DNA of 64,000 nucleotides, from positions 255,950,812 through 256,014,811 of the forward strand of contig NC_134531.1 in the NCBI RefSeq assembly GCF_050624435.1. Reading direction: 5' to 3'. Below the pieces are notes generated by a model, which saw nothing but the letters and a program-made list of their open reading frames with translations, did not search any database and was not told the origin of the DNA. Position numbers and translations under genes: made by a program. Shown one piece after another: positions 47,122 through 58,755 of this stretch; positions within the stretch are counted from its first letter, which is position 1, and every line of letters starts with the position of its first letter. This stretch comes from Tenrec ecaudatus (taxonomy: Eukaryota; Chordata; Mammalia; Afrosoricida; Tenrecidae).

Positions 47122-48930
47122 GATGTTGTTAGGTGCCATGGTGCCGCTCTGACTCATAGCTATATTATGTGCAATGGAAGGAAACACTGCATGGGCCTGC
47201 ACCATCCTCATGATTGTTCCCGTACTTGAGCCTATTAGTGCAGCCACTGTGTCAGTCAATCCATCAATTTGAGGGACTTCCTCTTTCATGCTGCCCTCCA
47301 CTTTACTAAATGTTATATCCTTTTCCTGGGAATGATCACTCCTGAAAAGATGCCCCAAGATTATAAGACAAGGTCTTGCTATCCTTGCCTTCTGGCCTTA
47401 CTTCATCCAATACAGATGGTTTGTCCCTTTAGCCGTCCATGGTACTTCTTCAGCACCACAATTGAAATGCATTGACTTTTCTACTGTCTTCCTTTTTCAA
47501 GAACCCTGCTGGTGTAGTGGTTACTCTCCTACCAGATTAGGCTGCAATACGCATTTTTAGCTGTTCAAAGCCATCAGGAGCTCTTCTGGAGAAAGACTGG
47601 GCTTTATATTTCCCCAAACAATCACAGTCTCAGAAACCTGCAGGGGGTCACTATAAATCAGCACTGACGTGATGGCAATGAGTCCTAATTCAGTGTTCAA
47701 TTTCACATTCATATGATACGCAACAGAGAACACTATGGCAGGGTCATGTGCATTTAGTCCTTACAATAACATCCTTGCTCTTCAATACTCTAAAGAGGAC
47801 TGGTACAGCAGATTTACCGAATGCAATGCATCTTTTGATCTCTTGGTTGCTGCTTCCATGACCATTGATGGTGGATCCCAGAGAGACAAAACGCTTGACA
47901 ACTCCAACATTTTTCCCATTTATCATGATGTTACCTATTGGTCTACTTGTAGGGACTTTAGTCTTCCTTACATGGAGTTATACTCCATCCTGAAGGCTAC
48001 AATACTTGATCTTCATTAGCAAGTACTTCAATTCCTCTTCGCTCTCAGGAAAAAAAGATTCTGTTATTGCGTACTTCAGGTTGTTAATATCATTTCTCCA
48101 AATCCTGATGCCACACTCTTCTTCATATATTCCAGAGTCTCTGGCGATTTGCTCAGTATATGGATTGAGCAAATCTGGTGAGAGGACACAACCCCGATAC
48201 ACACCTTTCCTGATTGTAAACCATATAGCGTTCCCTTTTTCTGTTCGCACAATTGCATCTTGATCCTGATATAATTAATCATATGATTTTTCTGATTCAA
48301 AAGGGCTAAGACCAGTCCAATTCAGCTCACTAAAACCTAAGATATTGAACTTTATGTTCCTCTTTTCATTTGTGTATGCCTTCCAACATTCCCAGATTCA
48401 TACTGTGCAAATGCCAAGTCCTGGTCATTACAGATATTTCTCTTTACCTTGTTCAGTGCCCCATCAGCAAAGAAATATGCTCAGAGCCCCATTCCCACAG
48501 GTTTTACCTGACTTGTGGCACCTTGGCCAACTCTACTGCAGGAAATCACCTCTTCCTCAGACACATTTCGGGTGCCCTGTGACCTGAGGGGTCCATCCTC
48601 TGGCACTGTCTCTGACAATGTTCTTCCATTCACTTGCCCTTCAGTATCTGACAGCGTTTTGAAGCTTTTTGAGGGGCCCTTCCTCTGTGGATCATGCTCT
48701 GCTTCCATTCATTCGGACGTCAGCATCCGACAGTGTTTGAGGCCATGCGTAAGGTTTTCAATGGCTTCTTACACCAAAGTGAGGAGCCGAGTATGTCTCT
48801 TTGTCTGCTCTTAGTCTGGAAGTTTTGTTGAAACCTCTTCACTTTGGGTGATCCTGCCGCCAGTTGAAATACCAGTGACATTATTTCCAGCATCACATCA
48901 ACACACATGCTACCACAGTGCGACAAACTG
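47122..48930 (-). mobile_element. RTE (BovB-like) LINE, large decayed copy
   Basis: The 3' end is 'gttgttaggtgccatggtgcc' at 47127; the 5' end 'gctaccacagtgcgacaaactg' is near 48909-48930. Between them the complement encodes RTE RT. The frame at 47978-48250 has G-V-Y-R-G-C-V-L-S-P-D-L and E-C-G-I-R-I-W; the catalytic Y-A-D-D position reads Y-A-I-T, so it is inactive. Much of the endonuclease is deleted near 48265-48300. A SINE is inserted at 47498. The copy is shorter than the roughly 3.2 kb expected. Confidence 0.85.
47498..47697 (+). repeat. AfroSINE nested in RTE
   Basis: 'gaaccctgctggtgtagtgg', 'gttcaaagccatcaggagc', 'ctcagaaacctgcaggggg', 'gcactgacgtgatggcaatg'. Confidence 0.8.
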
Positions 48931-49394
48931 ACAGCCGATAACTAGATCTACTTCTTCAAAAAGTACAATGGTCAAGGCAGACATTGAAGCTAAATTGATT
49001 TTTAGTGTAAAGATGATTGGTTTATTTGGTTTGGCCATATTTGGTTTAATGATTATGGATTATCTCAAGACAACAGTGTCGAGTTCATCCTGCCTCCTTG
49101 ACTCCAAAATGTTGGAGTTTAAGAGCACTTCAATCAAAATTTTCTATAACAACTTTGATTCAAATATTCAGTAATGATAACTAGGCATCACCAAGTTCTA
49201 CTCTGGTGGCGAACAGGCAATTGCTCATGGAGGAAGTAAACCACACATTCCATCTCTAACTCCAACTATTGACTCTCTTTATTCTTCTCTTGCTCCAGGC
49301 AAATAGATAACACTTGGAAACTTCTAGGGCCCAAGGCACTATACAACAAGCACTACTTTTTGGTGGAACTGGTAAAAATGATATTATTTTAAAG
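48931..49394. other. Unassigned stretch
   Basis: Lies just outside the RTE 5' end. No family recognised. Confidence 0.45.
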
Positions 49395-50205
49395 AATTAT
49401 TTTATTGGGAGCTTTAACAGATATTATAATATTTCATAGTTCAATCATGTGAAGCAGTGTTGTACAATTGTTGCCACAGTCAGCTTCTAAACTGTTTCTT
49501 TCTTCTTGAACTCCTTGAATGTCAGCTTGCCTTTTCCCCTCCCTCCCTGACCTGACCCTCCAGCAACCCTATATTATTATATATTATTATTATTATTTTG
49601 CCATGTCTTACATTATCCAATGTTTCTGTTCACCTATAATACTACTATTTGCTCCTTTTGTGAGGAGATATAGTCATTGTTGCTATCATTTACCCCTTCC
49701 TCATCTCTCCCCTCCTTCTCCTACCCTCAGGGAATAATTACTTCTGTTTTCTATTTCTGAAGGGTTATCTATCTTTGCTTTCATGCATCAAATGATCTTA
49801 ATTACATAAATGAAGCTATGCAGGTCTAACAAGTTTAATGAGGTAAAAACAAAAATAATCTAATAGTAAGGGGAAGAAATATTAAAGAACTAGAGGATAG
49901 TTATATGTTTCATTAGTACTATGCCACACTCTAGATATACCATACCTTCCGTGTGGTCCTTCTGTGAGGGACTGTACAATTGTCTTACAGGTGGGTTTTG
50001 GGTCTCCACTTTGTCTGTGCTCCTTCATGTAAACGTTATTACTTGTTTTTGAACATCTGATAACCAGACCCATCAACACCTAATGATCACACGGGCTTGT
50101 ATGCTTCATCCGTGTTGGTTTTGTTGCTTTTCTGTTAGATGGCCACTTGTTTAATTTCAAGCCTTTAATATCCCACATGCTGCATCTTTAAATAGCCAGG
50201 AAAAT
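49395..50205 (-). mobile_element. L1 3' UTR fragment, old subfamily
   Basis: Complement of an L1 3' end: 'ttttattgggagctttaac' (49400), 'cagcttgccttttcccctcc' (49521), '(att)n' at 49572-49598, 'ggtccttctgtgaggga' (49957), 'gtatgcttcatccgtgttgg' (50099) and 'gatggccacttgtttaattt' (50139). More diverged than the other copies. Confidence 0.75.
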
Positions 50206-50236
50206 TAGGAATTAAAACAGAAAAATTCACACATGA

Positions 50237-51410
50237 TATCGTTTGTTGTTGTTAGGTTCCATCAAGTCAGTTCTAACTCCTACCACACGTATGCACAGCA
50301 GAACGAAACACTGTTTGCTTCTGAACTTTATTCATAATCATTCCTATATTTTCACATAGTTGATGTTACTATGTCAGTCTAGATCACTGATCTCTTTCTG
50401 AGTTTGCTGATTCCTTCCTTTAACGAGCTTGATATTCTTCATTGACCGCTCCCTGGTGAACTTGACTAAAGCACACAAGACAAACACTTACTATTCTCAC
50501 TTCTAAGGATTTCCTAGATGCACTTTTTCTATGACATGCTTGTTCATTTCTCAGGTACTCAATCATTTTTTGAATATTCCCCACAAAACAATACCAAGAC
50601 ATCAATTATTCTTTGATATTCGTTGTTCACTTTCTAGCTATCACAATGACAGGAGGCATTTAGAAATGTCAGTTGTGTGAGGTGTGCCTTAGTACTCAAG
50701 TGACATCTTGCTCCTTACATTTTAAAAGAGGTCTTGGGTAACATATGCAATAGATTGTTTAATGTATTGACTACTACAGCTATGGGAATTGGTTGTGAAT
50801 CCAATAAAATGAAATCCTTGCCACTTTCATTCATTTGAAACCAACCTGTCACTCTAGAGGAGAAAGCTGAGGCTATTGCTCCCATAAAGATTCTTTAGAA
50901 ACCCTTTTTAGGGACACTTTGAGTTGAAATCTACTCAAAAGTAGTGCATTTGGGGTTCTAGTACCCCTATTCTCTGTTCAAAGGACTGCCTTTTGTTCTA
51001 TGTACATTTGTAATTGAACATGAAAAATTCTCCTGAATTCCCAATTTCTAAATTTTATCCATAATTTTTATGGACCATGAAGTTGAATGTCATTGTGTAT
51101 TCCTTCAATCTTCTTTTGATAATGTCTGCATCATTCATATTTATGTGAGTACTTTAATGTTGCATCTTGAGCCTTAAATTTTCCCTGAGTTGTTTCAGGT
51201 TAAGAAATGTAAGAGTATTCTTCCCTTTGGGGCTTCTAATTCCTGATCTGTGCGTATTTCTTTAGAGTACTTTTCTTTGTCTTTCATAGCTTCTTTTAAG
51301 ATTTCCTAATCAACTCTTTTATATTATAATTTCTCCCAGTTACCTCTGCTTCTCTAAAATCAAGAGTAAGTTTTGGAGTTTCTTCTAATATCCATTTTAA
51401 TCTTTTATTT
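50237..51410 (-). mobile_element. RTE LINE, internally deleted
   Basis: 3' end 'gttgttgttaggttccatcaag' (50245-50267). After a gap come 'gtgtgccttagtactcaagtgac' (50682-50704) and 'aaatgaaatccttgccac' (50808). After a SINE, 'ccttcaatcttcttttgataatg' runs (51102) through 'ttcttccctttggggc'. The pieces are in RTE order with deletions between them. Confidence 0.72.
50830..50955 (+). repeat. AfroSINE fragment nested in RTE
   Basis: 'gaaaccaacctgtcactcta', 'gaggctattgctcccataaag', 'gaaaccctttttaggg'. Confidence 0.7.
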
Positions 51411-52439
51411 ATTTCTATATATTTATTGCCTTTTGCCTTCTTAGCATATGATACTAGGCCAATTAATTGGGATGCACTATGAAGTCATGAGCATAAATCT
51501 CCAGGCCAAGAAATTATAGTCCATGAGACTCTTGAGTACATAGGTAGACTCAACAGCTACTTGGCTCACCCAATGTTGTAAATGTCTCTGCCTGACATAA
51601 ATTTTTCTTAATTATTTTTTTACAGGTTTACACATTATTGAGAGTAATTAAATTATTGATCTGTGTAAATCTATTGTTAGCAAGATCGAGGCTGGAAAGG
51701 GAAGGAAGGTGATCATGACAGGAATCTTCCATAAATCCCAACACAAAGGAGAGTGAGAGTTGCGTTTGTCGATATAACTCTCCACACAAATGAAGGTGAT
51801 GAGCAGCTAAGATGCATCTCCTCATAATTGAAGAGACCACAGTTAGTCACAAGGGTGGGTGGAGAAAGGCAGGATGTACACACGACCTCTGCACAGACTG
51901 TATAGACTCATGGGGTTTGGGTCTGGAAATTAGGGCACTGCATGATCTAGAATGCAGAGATCCACATACCTGGAAAGAGCAGGCACACTAGACAGGTGCA
52001 TCCAATACCAGATCCAGTCGATGGTGGAAATCCTCTAGGAGCAGAAAATTATGTTTAATTCCACATTCTACCTGGTTTTTATACTTGCTAAGGGTCCTCT
52101 TTATTTCTTTTCCAAAATATGTCCATAAATAAACTCAAATTATCTGTCCAAACTTCTTTTCTGACTCTGGTTTGAATTCTGTAATCTTTCTTGTGAGTGG
52201 GACAAGGACTGAGTAGTGCAGAGGCTCGAAACATTGAGGCATACCACGGTAACACTATCTTTAAAAAATAAGTGAAGGGAAAATACATGTGGATTAAGCC
52301 CCTGATGAAACCTCTCTGACCAGGACCATGGGTTTGAATAGCCACACTACCTATCATGCAGAATGCATTGGAAATTAGATTGCTACAGATGCAGTTGTGT
52401 AAAACCACCCTATTTTTGATCTCCCTTATGATCCATTTA
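51411..52439. other. Unassigned region
   Basis: 51610-52080 is GC-richer and repeat-like but unnamed. The frames at 51628-51840 and 52088-52408 have no motif. Confidence 0.45.
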
Positions 52440-52764
52440 TATTTGTTATAGTTTTTAATATTTTCTGCCTTAATGTCAATTAAGATCTTTATCTTTTTAC
52501 TTTGTTATTGCTGTTAGTTGTGTTTTTTTTATGTCTATAGAGACAGCTATAGAAACAGTAACTGGGTTGATAATTCCTTGGCTTATGGCAGGGGATGTTG
52601 CGGGGGGTGGGGGAGGGCCAGCAGTGAGAATGGGAAGCTAACAATGATGAGTTCAAGAATGAAGACAATGTTATAAATCGAATTGTGTTGCTAATTATAC
52701 AATTCTTCTTGATATGATTGAACTATGGAACTGTATGTTATGTGAATTATATTCCACTAAAACT
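52440..52764. repeat. Old L1 3' UTR-like repeat with inverted partner
   Basis: 52447-52566 is an inverted copy of 54295-54437 (shared core 'gcagaaaatattaaaaacta' read on the complement). The stretch that follows ends 'ttccactaaaactgttg', resembling an A-rich retroposon end. Confidence 0.45.
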
Positions 52765-52984
52765 GTTGAGGGAAAAGGCAGGAAAGAAAGAAAACATCAA
52801 GGTTGATGAGAGAATAGACTTCAAAACTTCCACATAATTATAGAGCAGCTATAGCGAATGGAAGACGTAATGGAATAAAAGAACTGAACAGAATAATTCT
52901 AATGGTTTTTCAAGAAGACAAAGTAAATCATTTTAATGAAATGTCCAAATAACTGGAGCTAAAACCCAAAAAGGAAAACGAGAT

Positions 52985-53440
52985 AGTTAAGGCTCATTGG
53001 GCCAACTTGGATGTTAAACACGTGGGATTAATTGAAGGGTGGAGAGATAAATGGATCGGTGAGCCTCGCCTTCCGGTTCTCTTGTCTCTTGCTTTCTGAT
53101 GGTTGGACCAGGGTGCAATTGCCTTAGCTAGTTCTCTGCCTCAGCTGGCAAGGCTCACTTCCTGCAAGACATCCCTGAGGAGAAGTCACATGGACTTACC
53201 CTGATACAGACCAGGGTGCTGGAACAGCCAGTGTTGAGACCCCTGCCAGTGCTGAGATGTGTACACCATCACTGGTTTCAAAGACTTTCTACCCACTGGC
53301 CTGTGATCCTCCTGCAGTCGGCATCAGTGTGTGTGTTTTGTGAGTTTGAGGAAGACTTTGTAGATCAGTGTTGGACATATCGGCCAAATCTAATTGATGG
53401 GCTTGGACTAGACGAGGTTGGGATGCTTTCTGAATGTATG

Positions 53441-53507
<67 letters not shown>

Positions 53508-53548
53508 TTCTATGTATTTGTTTCTCTACTATACCCAGACTAACACAG
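52985..53548 (+). mobile_element. Solo ERVL-type LTR nested in RTE
   Basis: 'ttaaggctcattgggccaac' and 'cacgtgggattaattgaagg' at the start. A CT-rich middle and a TA tract at 53437-53501 follow, and the end is 'tttgtttctctactatacc' with 'agactaacacag'. Same layout as 3430-4059. Confidence 0.65.
53437..53501. repeat. (TA)n microsatellite
   Basis: A GTAT run changing to perfect TA, within the ERVL LTR. Confidence 0.97.
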
Positions 53549-54270
53549 AAAAACACACTCAAAATATCCCATACAATAAAAGATAACCCAATAGAATGCT
53601 CTATTAAAAACATCGTCATTGACATCGCATAAAAGTTACATTTTGCTAAGGATTGTACAATAACAGTGGCAGCAGTATATTGATAGGGAGCTTCCAGATT
53701 TTTACCTGAATTCAGAAAGGAAAAGAAAGGCTGGGTATATTGCTTATGTTAGAAGGTTGTTGGCTGAAAGCAGAGAATGCCAGATATATGGTTAGTTGTA
53801 TTTTATTGACTCTGTAAATGCATACAATTTTGTGGATTGTAATAAACTATGAATAACCCTGAAAACGAGCATCAGAACAGAGAATTGGGTTTATGCAGAG
53901 CCTGTGCATGGACCTGAGGCAGCCATGTGACCAGAACGAGGGAATGCTAAGCTTTTTAAAATCCGGAAAGTTGTTTTCAATGTCATATCTTTCATCATAT
54001 TTATTTAATTTGTATGTTTCACAGAATAATAAAAGTAGTTGAACTACATGAAGGAGAATGAGACAACAGGACTAGGGGAAAGTTTACTTACAACTACAAT
54101 AGGCAAATGTCAGAACTTGCTTAATAAAAACTATGAAAACTTGAAGCATTTTCTGTTGAAGATCAAAGACTGATGCCTACCATATAGAAAGCAGCTCAAT
54201 ATTAAAAAAAATGAAATCATCAAAATTGGACTAATAGAATCATGATAAACAGAAAAATGTGATTTTTGTT

Positions 54271-54437
54271 AATTATTTCATCTTGAGTGATTTCATTCAG
54301 TAACTGTTTCTATAGAGATGCCTATCCTGGATTTCTTATACAGAAAAACATAAAAAACAAAAATTAACAACAATAACAAAGTAAAACTGATAAAGACCTT
54401 AATCAAAATGAAAGCAGAAAATATTAAAAACTATATC
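54271..54437 (+). repeat. Old L1 3' UTR-like segment inside RTE
   Basis: 'gtaactgtttctatagagat' with 'cctatcctggatttc' and an A-rich part. It interrupts the RTE sequence and is the inverted partner of 52447-52566. Confidence 0.45.
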
Positions 54438-54575
54438 AAAACCAATGCTCATGGTGGCAACAGCCAAAAACTCAAAGAATTCTTTTATTGGGAAAATCTA
54501 CTGCAAGAGCATGCTTTCAAATGTTAGAGAACAAGGATGTCACTCTTAGGACATGATCTGACCCAAGGCATTTTT

Positions 54576-55501
54576 TTTCTTTATTATGCTTTATTTGTAT
54601 TTTTATCTTTGTATTATTATTATTTTCTTTTTTTTAACAATTTATTGGGGCTCATACAATTCTTTTCACAGTTCATACATATACATACATCAATTGTATA
54701 AAGCACATCTGTACAGTCTTTGCCCTAATCATTTTTTTCTCTTTTCTTCTTTTACATTTTATTAGGGACTCATACAACTCTTACCACAATCCATACATAT
54801 ACATACATCAATTGTATAAAGGGACCAGGTATAAGGCATCATGCAAAAAAAAAGATATAAGTGTGTGTATGTATGTGTATACATGTGTATATGTATATAT
54901 GTATGTGTATATATGTATATATATATCATATTAAATGAAGGGGGAAGTGCAGAGTGGAGACCCAAGGCCCAAGTGTCGACCAATGGAGATCCCCTCATAG
55001 AGGGGTTTAGGAGAGGAGATGGGTTAATTAGGGTGTGAGGTAGTATCGATGAAGAACACAGCTTTCCCCCAGATCCTGGATGCTTCCTCCCCCCAACTAC
55101 CATGATCCGAATTCTACCTTGCAGGGCTGGATAGGACAGAGGCTGTACACTGGTGCATATGAGGGTTGGAGGTACAGGGAATCCAGGGTGGATGATACCT
55201 TCAGGACCAAGGGTGTGAGGGACGATGCTGGGAGAGTGGAGGGTGAGTGGGTTGGAAAGGGGGAACTGATTACAAGGATCCACATGTGACCTCTTCCCTG
55301 GGAGAGGGACAGCAGAGAAGGGGGGAAGGGAGACTCCGGATAGGGCAAGATATGACAAAATAACGAGGTATAAATTACCAAGGGCATATGAGGGAGGGGG
55401 GAATGGGGAGGGAGGGGGAAAAAAAAGAGGACCTGATGCAAGGGGCTTAAGTGGAGAGCAAATGCCTTGAGAATGATTGGGGCAGGGAATGTATGGATGT
55501 G
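54576..55501 (-). mobile_element. 5'-inverted (twin-primed) L1 3' end, nested in RTE
   Basis: 54576-54821 is minus-strand L1 3' terminus (doublet form) and 54822-55501 is the same 3' UTR in plus orientation. The two element breakpoints are directly adjacent ('...gtatggatgtg' at the outer end and 'ctttatacaattg' at the inner one). A 14-bp duplication 'cccaaggcattttt' flanks the whole (54562-54575 and 55502-55515). A degraded A-rich tail lies at 54576-54640. The internal frame at 54762-55511 is an artefact. Confidence 0.9.
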
Positions 55502-55799
55502 CCCAAGGCATTTTTCAACTGCCTCATATACAGGTGCAAGTTGAATTTAAGGATGATCAAAGAAGGATTGATGTGTTAGGATTGTGGTGCTGGCGAAGAA
55601 TTTTGAAAGTACCCTGGCTGCCAGAAGAACAAGTCTGTCTCAGACAAAGGATAGCCAGGAATATCAGGAAAAATGGTATCAAGAAAAATCAATCCCTAGA
55701 GAAGGGCATCATGCTTGTTAATTGGTGGGGCCATGAAGAAGAGGAAGACCCTCAAAGAGACGGTTTGATACAGTGGTTATAACAATAGTTGCAAAATTA

Positions 55800-55999
55800 A
55801 ACAACAACAAAACCCTCAAACTCACTGCATTGAGATTATTCCAATTCACAGTGACCCTCGTGTATTTCTACAGAACTGCCCTGTGGGTTTCTAGGCTGTA
55901 CTTCTTTATGGGATTAGAAAACCACGTGGTTCTCCCATTGTAAAGCAGGTGGTTTCAAGCTGTTTACTTTGCTGTTAGCAGCTCAGGGTGAAGCCCCTA
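55800..55999 (-). repeat. AfroSINE nested in RTE
   Basis: 'caaactcactgcattgagat', 'ctgtgggtttctaggctgt', 'ttgctgttagcagctcagg', 'ctacaccacccagac'. Confidence 0.78.
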
Positions 56000-56149
56000 C
56001 ACCACCCAGACTTTTAAGGGCTCAAACAGAAAGCAATTGTAAGGATAAGGGAGGGCTGAGCATTTTTGTATTAGTGTCACAGTTGGAAATGATTTGATAG
56101 CACCTAACAAGAGCAAGGTCATATAATATTTGTCCTTTTGTTATCGATG

Positions 56150-56298
56150 TATTTAACTCCTACCAAGGGCTTGAGTAGAAAGAAAATGTTTTGAAAATGA
56201 TGATGGCAATAAATGTAGAAATGTGCTTGACACAATGGATGAATGTGTGGTTTGTGATAAGAGCTGTATGAGCTCCCAATAAAATGTTTTCTTAAAAA
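56150..56298 (+). mobile_element. L1 3' terminal fragment
   Basis: 'gcttgagtagaaagaaaatg', 'atgtgcttgacacaatgg', 'gtatgagctcccaataaaatg' and an A-rich end. Single-terminus (older) type, as at 4150-5125. Confidence 0.78.
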
Positions 56299-56510
56299 AA
56301 TTTCTGTATTTCTTCTATTGTTTGAATAGTGTTCTGTTGCATTTATGGACACTTTGTTTATCCATTTACCTGTTCTTAGGTGTTACATTTATTATACCGT
56401 TTGGCAATTGTGAACGGTATGCAGCGAACATTTGTGTGTAAGTTGCTGTTTGCGTATCTGCTTTCAAATGTTTGGGTTGCATACCCAGTACTCATGTCCT
56501 CAATGTACAA
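56299..56510 (-). mobile_element. L1 ORF2 3'-end fragment
   Basis: 'ggacactttgtttatccatttacctgttc' in outline and 'gcatacccagtactcatg' are the complement of the ORF2 C-terminal segment that encodes the 'gggtatacc..cag' part. Confidence 0.6.
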
Positions 56511-56654
56511 GCTAAAACCACGCTATTCTCAGAATTCAGGGACAATGCTGTCAGGCCTAGCTTTTGAACCATGGCTTATCTCATTTAATAGGAAAATCAC
56601 AAAATGTAAAAGACAGGTTTAAATGATTAGGATTCATTTATTTATTTAGCTGCA

Positions 56655-56825
56655 ACACTGAGCTTGACCATCAGAACAGCTGTGAGGATGGCCCAGGCCC
56701 AGGCAGGGATGCCTTGTGTTGTTCATGGGGTCCCTCTGAGCCAGAACCGACTTGATGGCAGTGAACAGCAACCAGCACTTGCAGCTAGCGGTCTAATGCT
56801 TCCCGGATGGCACTACCAGGGCACT
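56655..56825 (+). repeat. RTE 3' end fused to a reverse AfroSINE piece
   Basis: 'gtgaggatggcccaggccc' and 'cagaaccgacttgatggcag' are RTE or SINE 3' end in plus orientation. 'gcagctagcggtctaatgc' and 'ggcactaccagggca' are SINE head in minus orientation. Confidence 0.65.
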
Positions 56826-57189
56826 TCCTGCAGGCGCATGTTGTTGCTATTTCAAATACTGTCACTAGTGATGCTCATGCAAAACTATTCCTGTCTCATG
56901 TGTGATTTGTTCCCATAGTACTTTACTTACAATTATGAAGGAGATTATTAGACCAAGCGCATAATAAGAGTATTTGAGTTATAAGAGAGCCAACATATGA
57001 TTCTGTCAATCTTTGCATTTTTAAATATACAGACATTTTATTCTATAAATGGGAGGCAAGTGCAGTTGCATTAAATTTATAAATAGGAATAATTATAGTT
57101 TTTGACCTATCATTTATCTTATTAATTGATTGCCTAAATTCACATAAGGCTTCGAATTTAATAAACTATTAGTTGCCTATGTAATTGAA
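56826..57189. other. Unassigned AT-rich stretch
   Basis: Nothing recognised. Confidence 0.5.
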
Positions 57190-57300
57190 ACCATATAGAA
57201 CAGGACAGACCTGCCCCTGTGGGTTTTTGAGACTGTAACTCTTTGTGCCCATAGAAAACTTCATCTTAAGTTGACATCAAATTGATAGTAGTGAGTTTGC
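57190..57300. repeat. AfroSINE fragments head to head
   Basis: 57190-57265 is the minus-orientation centre ('ctgtgggtttttgagactg'); 57270-57300 looks like a plus-orientation tail ('aaattgatagtagtgagttt'). Confidence 0.55.
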
Positions 57301-58574
57301 CAAATCTATTCATATTTTCTTTTTACGTTGAATAATTTGTTTATTATTCCTCAAATGAGTTACATACATTTTATTTTTTTTTAAAATCATTTCCATCCCT
57401 TCAAGAAATTATAAATTAGGGTAAATTAGAACACAGACACATAAATAGACTATTTTATAAGGACACAATTATACATCACTGGGGAAAAAAGTGAAATAAT
57501 ATGCAAATGTAGTAGATAGTGGAAAGGAACATCGGTTTCTGGTGGTTTATTTAATAGATCCACATTTTCATTCGGCACATTGTTAAATCCTATGTTCTCT
57601 TAAATTAATATAGTCTAACTTATTATGAAGACAGCCTAATGACTATATTTTATGACTAAATGACACTCTTGTCATCAGCATTTCAAATTCAAACCTATTT
57701 CTCCTCATTTGTCTAATTTTCCAAGCCCAATGTTAAGAAAATTTTACCTCAGTGAGACTAATAAAGACCTTAACTAAAGTCTTCTTAATGATTTCATTTG
57801 TTCTAACACTCTTCAGTGAACATGCCCTCCCTTTGATTAATTGTGTGTAATATAAAATAATAGTAGTTTATAAAATCAAGTAAAGGGAACCTTTGTGAAA
57901 ATATTACCTGTGAAGATATATGAAATGACTCTCAACGTGAATTAGTGAGCTTATGGAAAGCAGTAATATAAGAATGATACACTACACACTTCTGAAAAGT
58001 TTTTAAATCAGATGTCATAGTGTTGAATTATGAATTTTAACATTTTACTTATGATATTTCTTGTTATTGGTTACATCTCACACTATATATTTAAAATAGT
58101 CAATAGTCAAAATGTTTCTTCTCTTTTAAAACACATAGGAAACATCAACTTTAAAAAAATAGTTATGATAAGTTCTAAGCCAGATTTATTTAAATAAAAA
58201 TATAGAGGATGTTGACTTAAATGATATTAATTGCATATATATTCCTGTCTCAATGAGTTTATAGATTGTAAGAGTCCCATTTCTACAAAATAAATCTTGC
58301 AACAGTACCATGAACATTAAAAGGAATTAGGCTTACTGTATTAAAATTTGTTTTTCATATAATGTATAGTTTCAGAATATTCAAAGATATTTCATTTTAA
58401 ATATAAGTCTTTATATATTTATGGATAGATATGTAGACATGGAAAATCTTAATATGAATTTAAAATGCTGAATTTAGGTCAACAGGAAAATATCACGTCT
58501 GTTACAATAAGTTCAATTCTTATAGGTCAATAATAAAAATTCAGTGAAATGATCATTCATTGACTACCAAAAGT
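57301..58574. other. Unassigned AT-rich region
   Basis: Single-copy-like; no supported feature. Confidence 0.5.
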
Positions 58575-58755
58575 GGAGTTGTTCATTGCTTGTTGGGTTG
58601 ATAGCCAGTGAGGTCAGTGGTCCAAACTCTCCAGTGCAGCCTGTCTGCAGGAGAAAGGTTGAGACGAACTGCTCCTATACTGATTCACGGCCTTGACAAT
58701 ACTCTACAGGGTCAACGTGGATTTAAATCAACTCAGTGGCAGAGGGTTAGGTTGA
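58575..58755 (+). repeat. AfroSINE, full length
   Basis: 'gagttgttcattgcttgttg', 'aggtcagtggtccaaactc', 'gcaggagaaaggttgagac', 'aatcaactcagtggcagagg'. Confidence 0.75.

Larger units (their letters stand above)
52765..56115 (+). mobile_element. RTE LINE copy with nested insertions
   Basis: RTE segments in order at 52765-52984, 53549-54270, 54438-54575, 55502-55799 and 56000-56115. Landmarks: 'gaataaaagaactgaacag' (52873), 'gctgaaagcagagaatgcc' (53764), 'cttcaactgcctcatatac'-type sequence (55513), 'ggaaatgatttgatagcacc' (56085). It is split by an ERVL LTR, an unidentified segment, a twin-primed L1 and a SINE. Coding capacity is lost. Confidence 0.8.

Noticed and set aside
54762..55511. 249-codon minus-strand open frame
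   Set aside because: Crosses the internal junction of a twin-primed L1 3' UTR; not conserved in the other copies.
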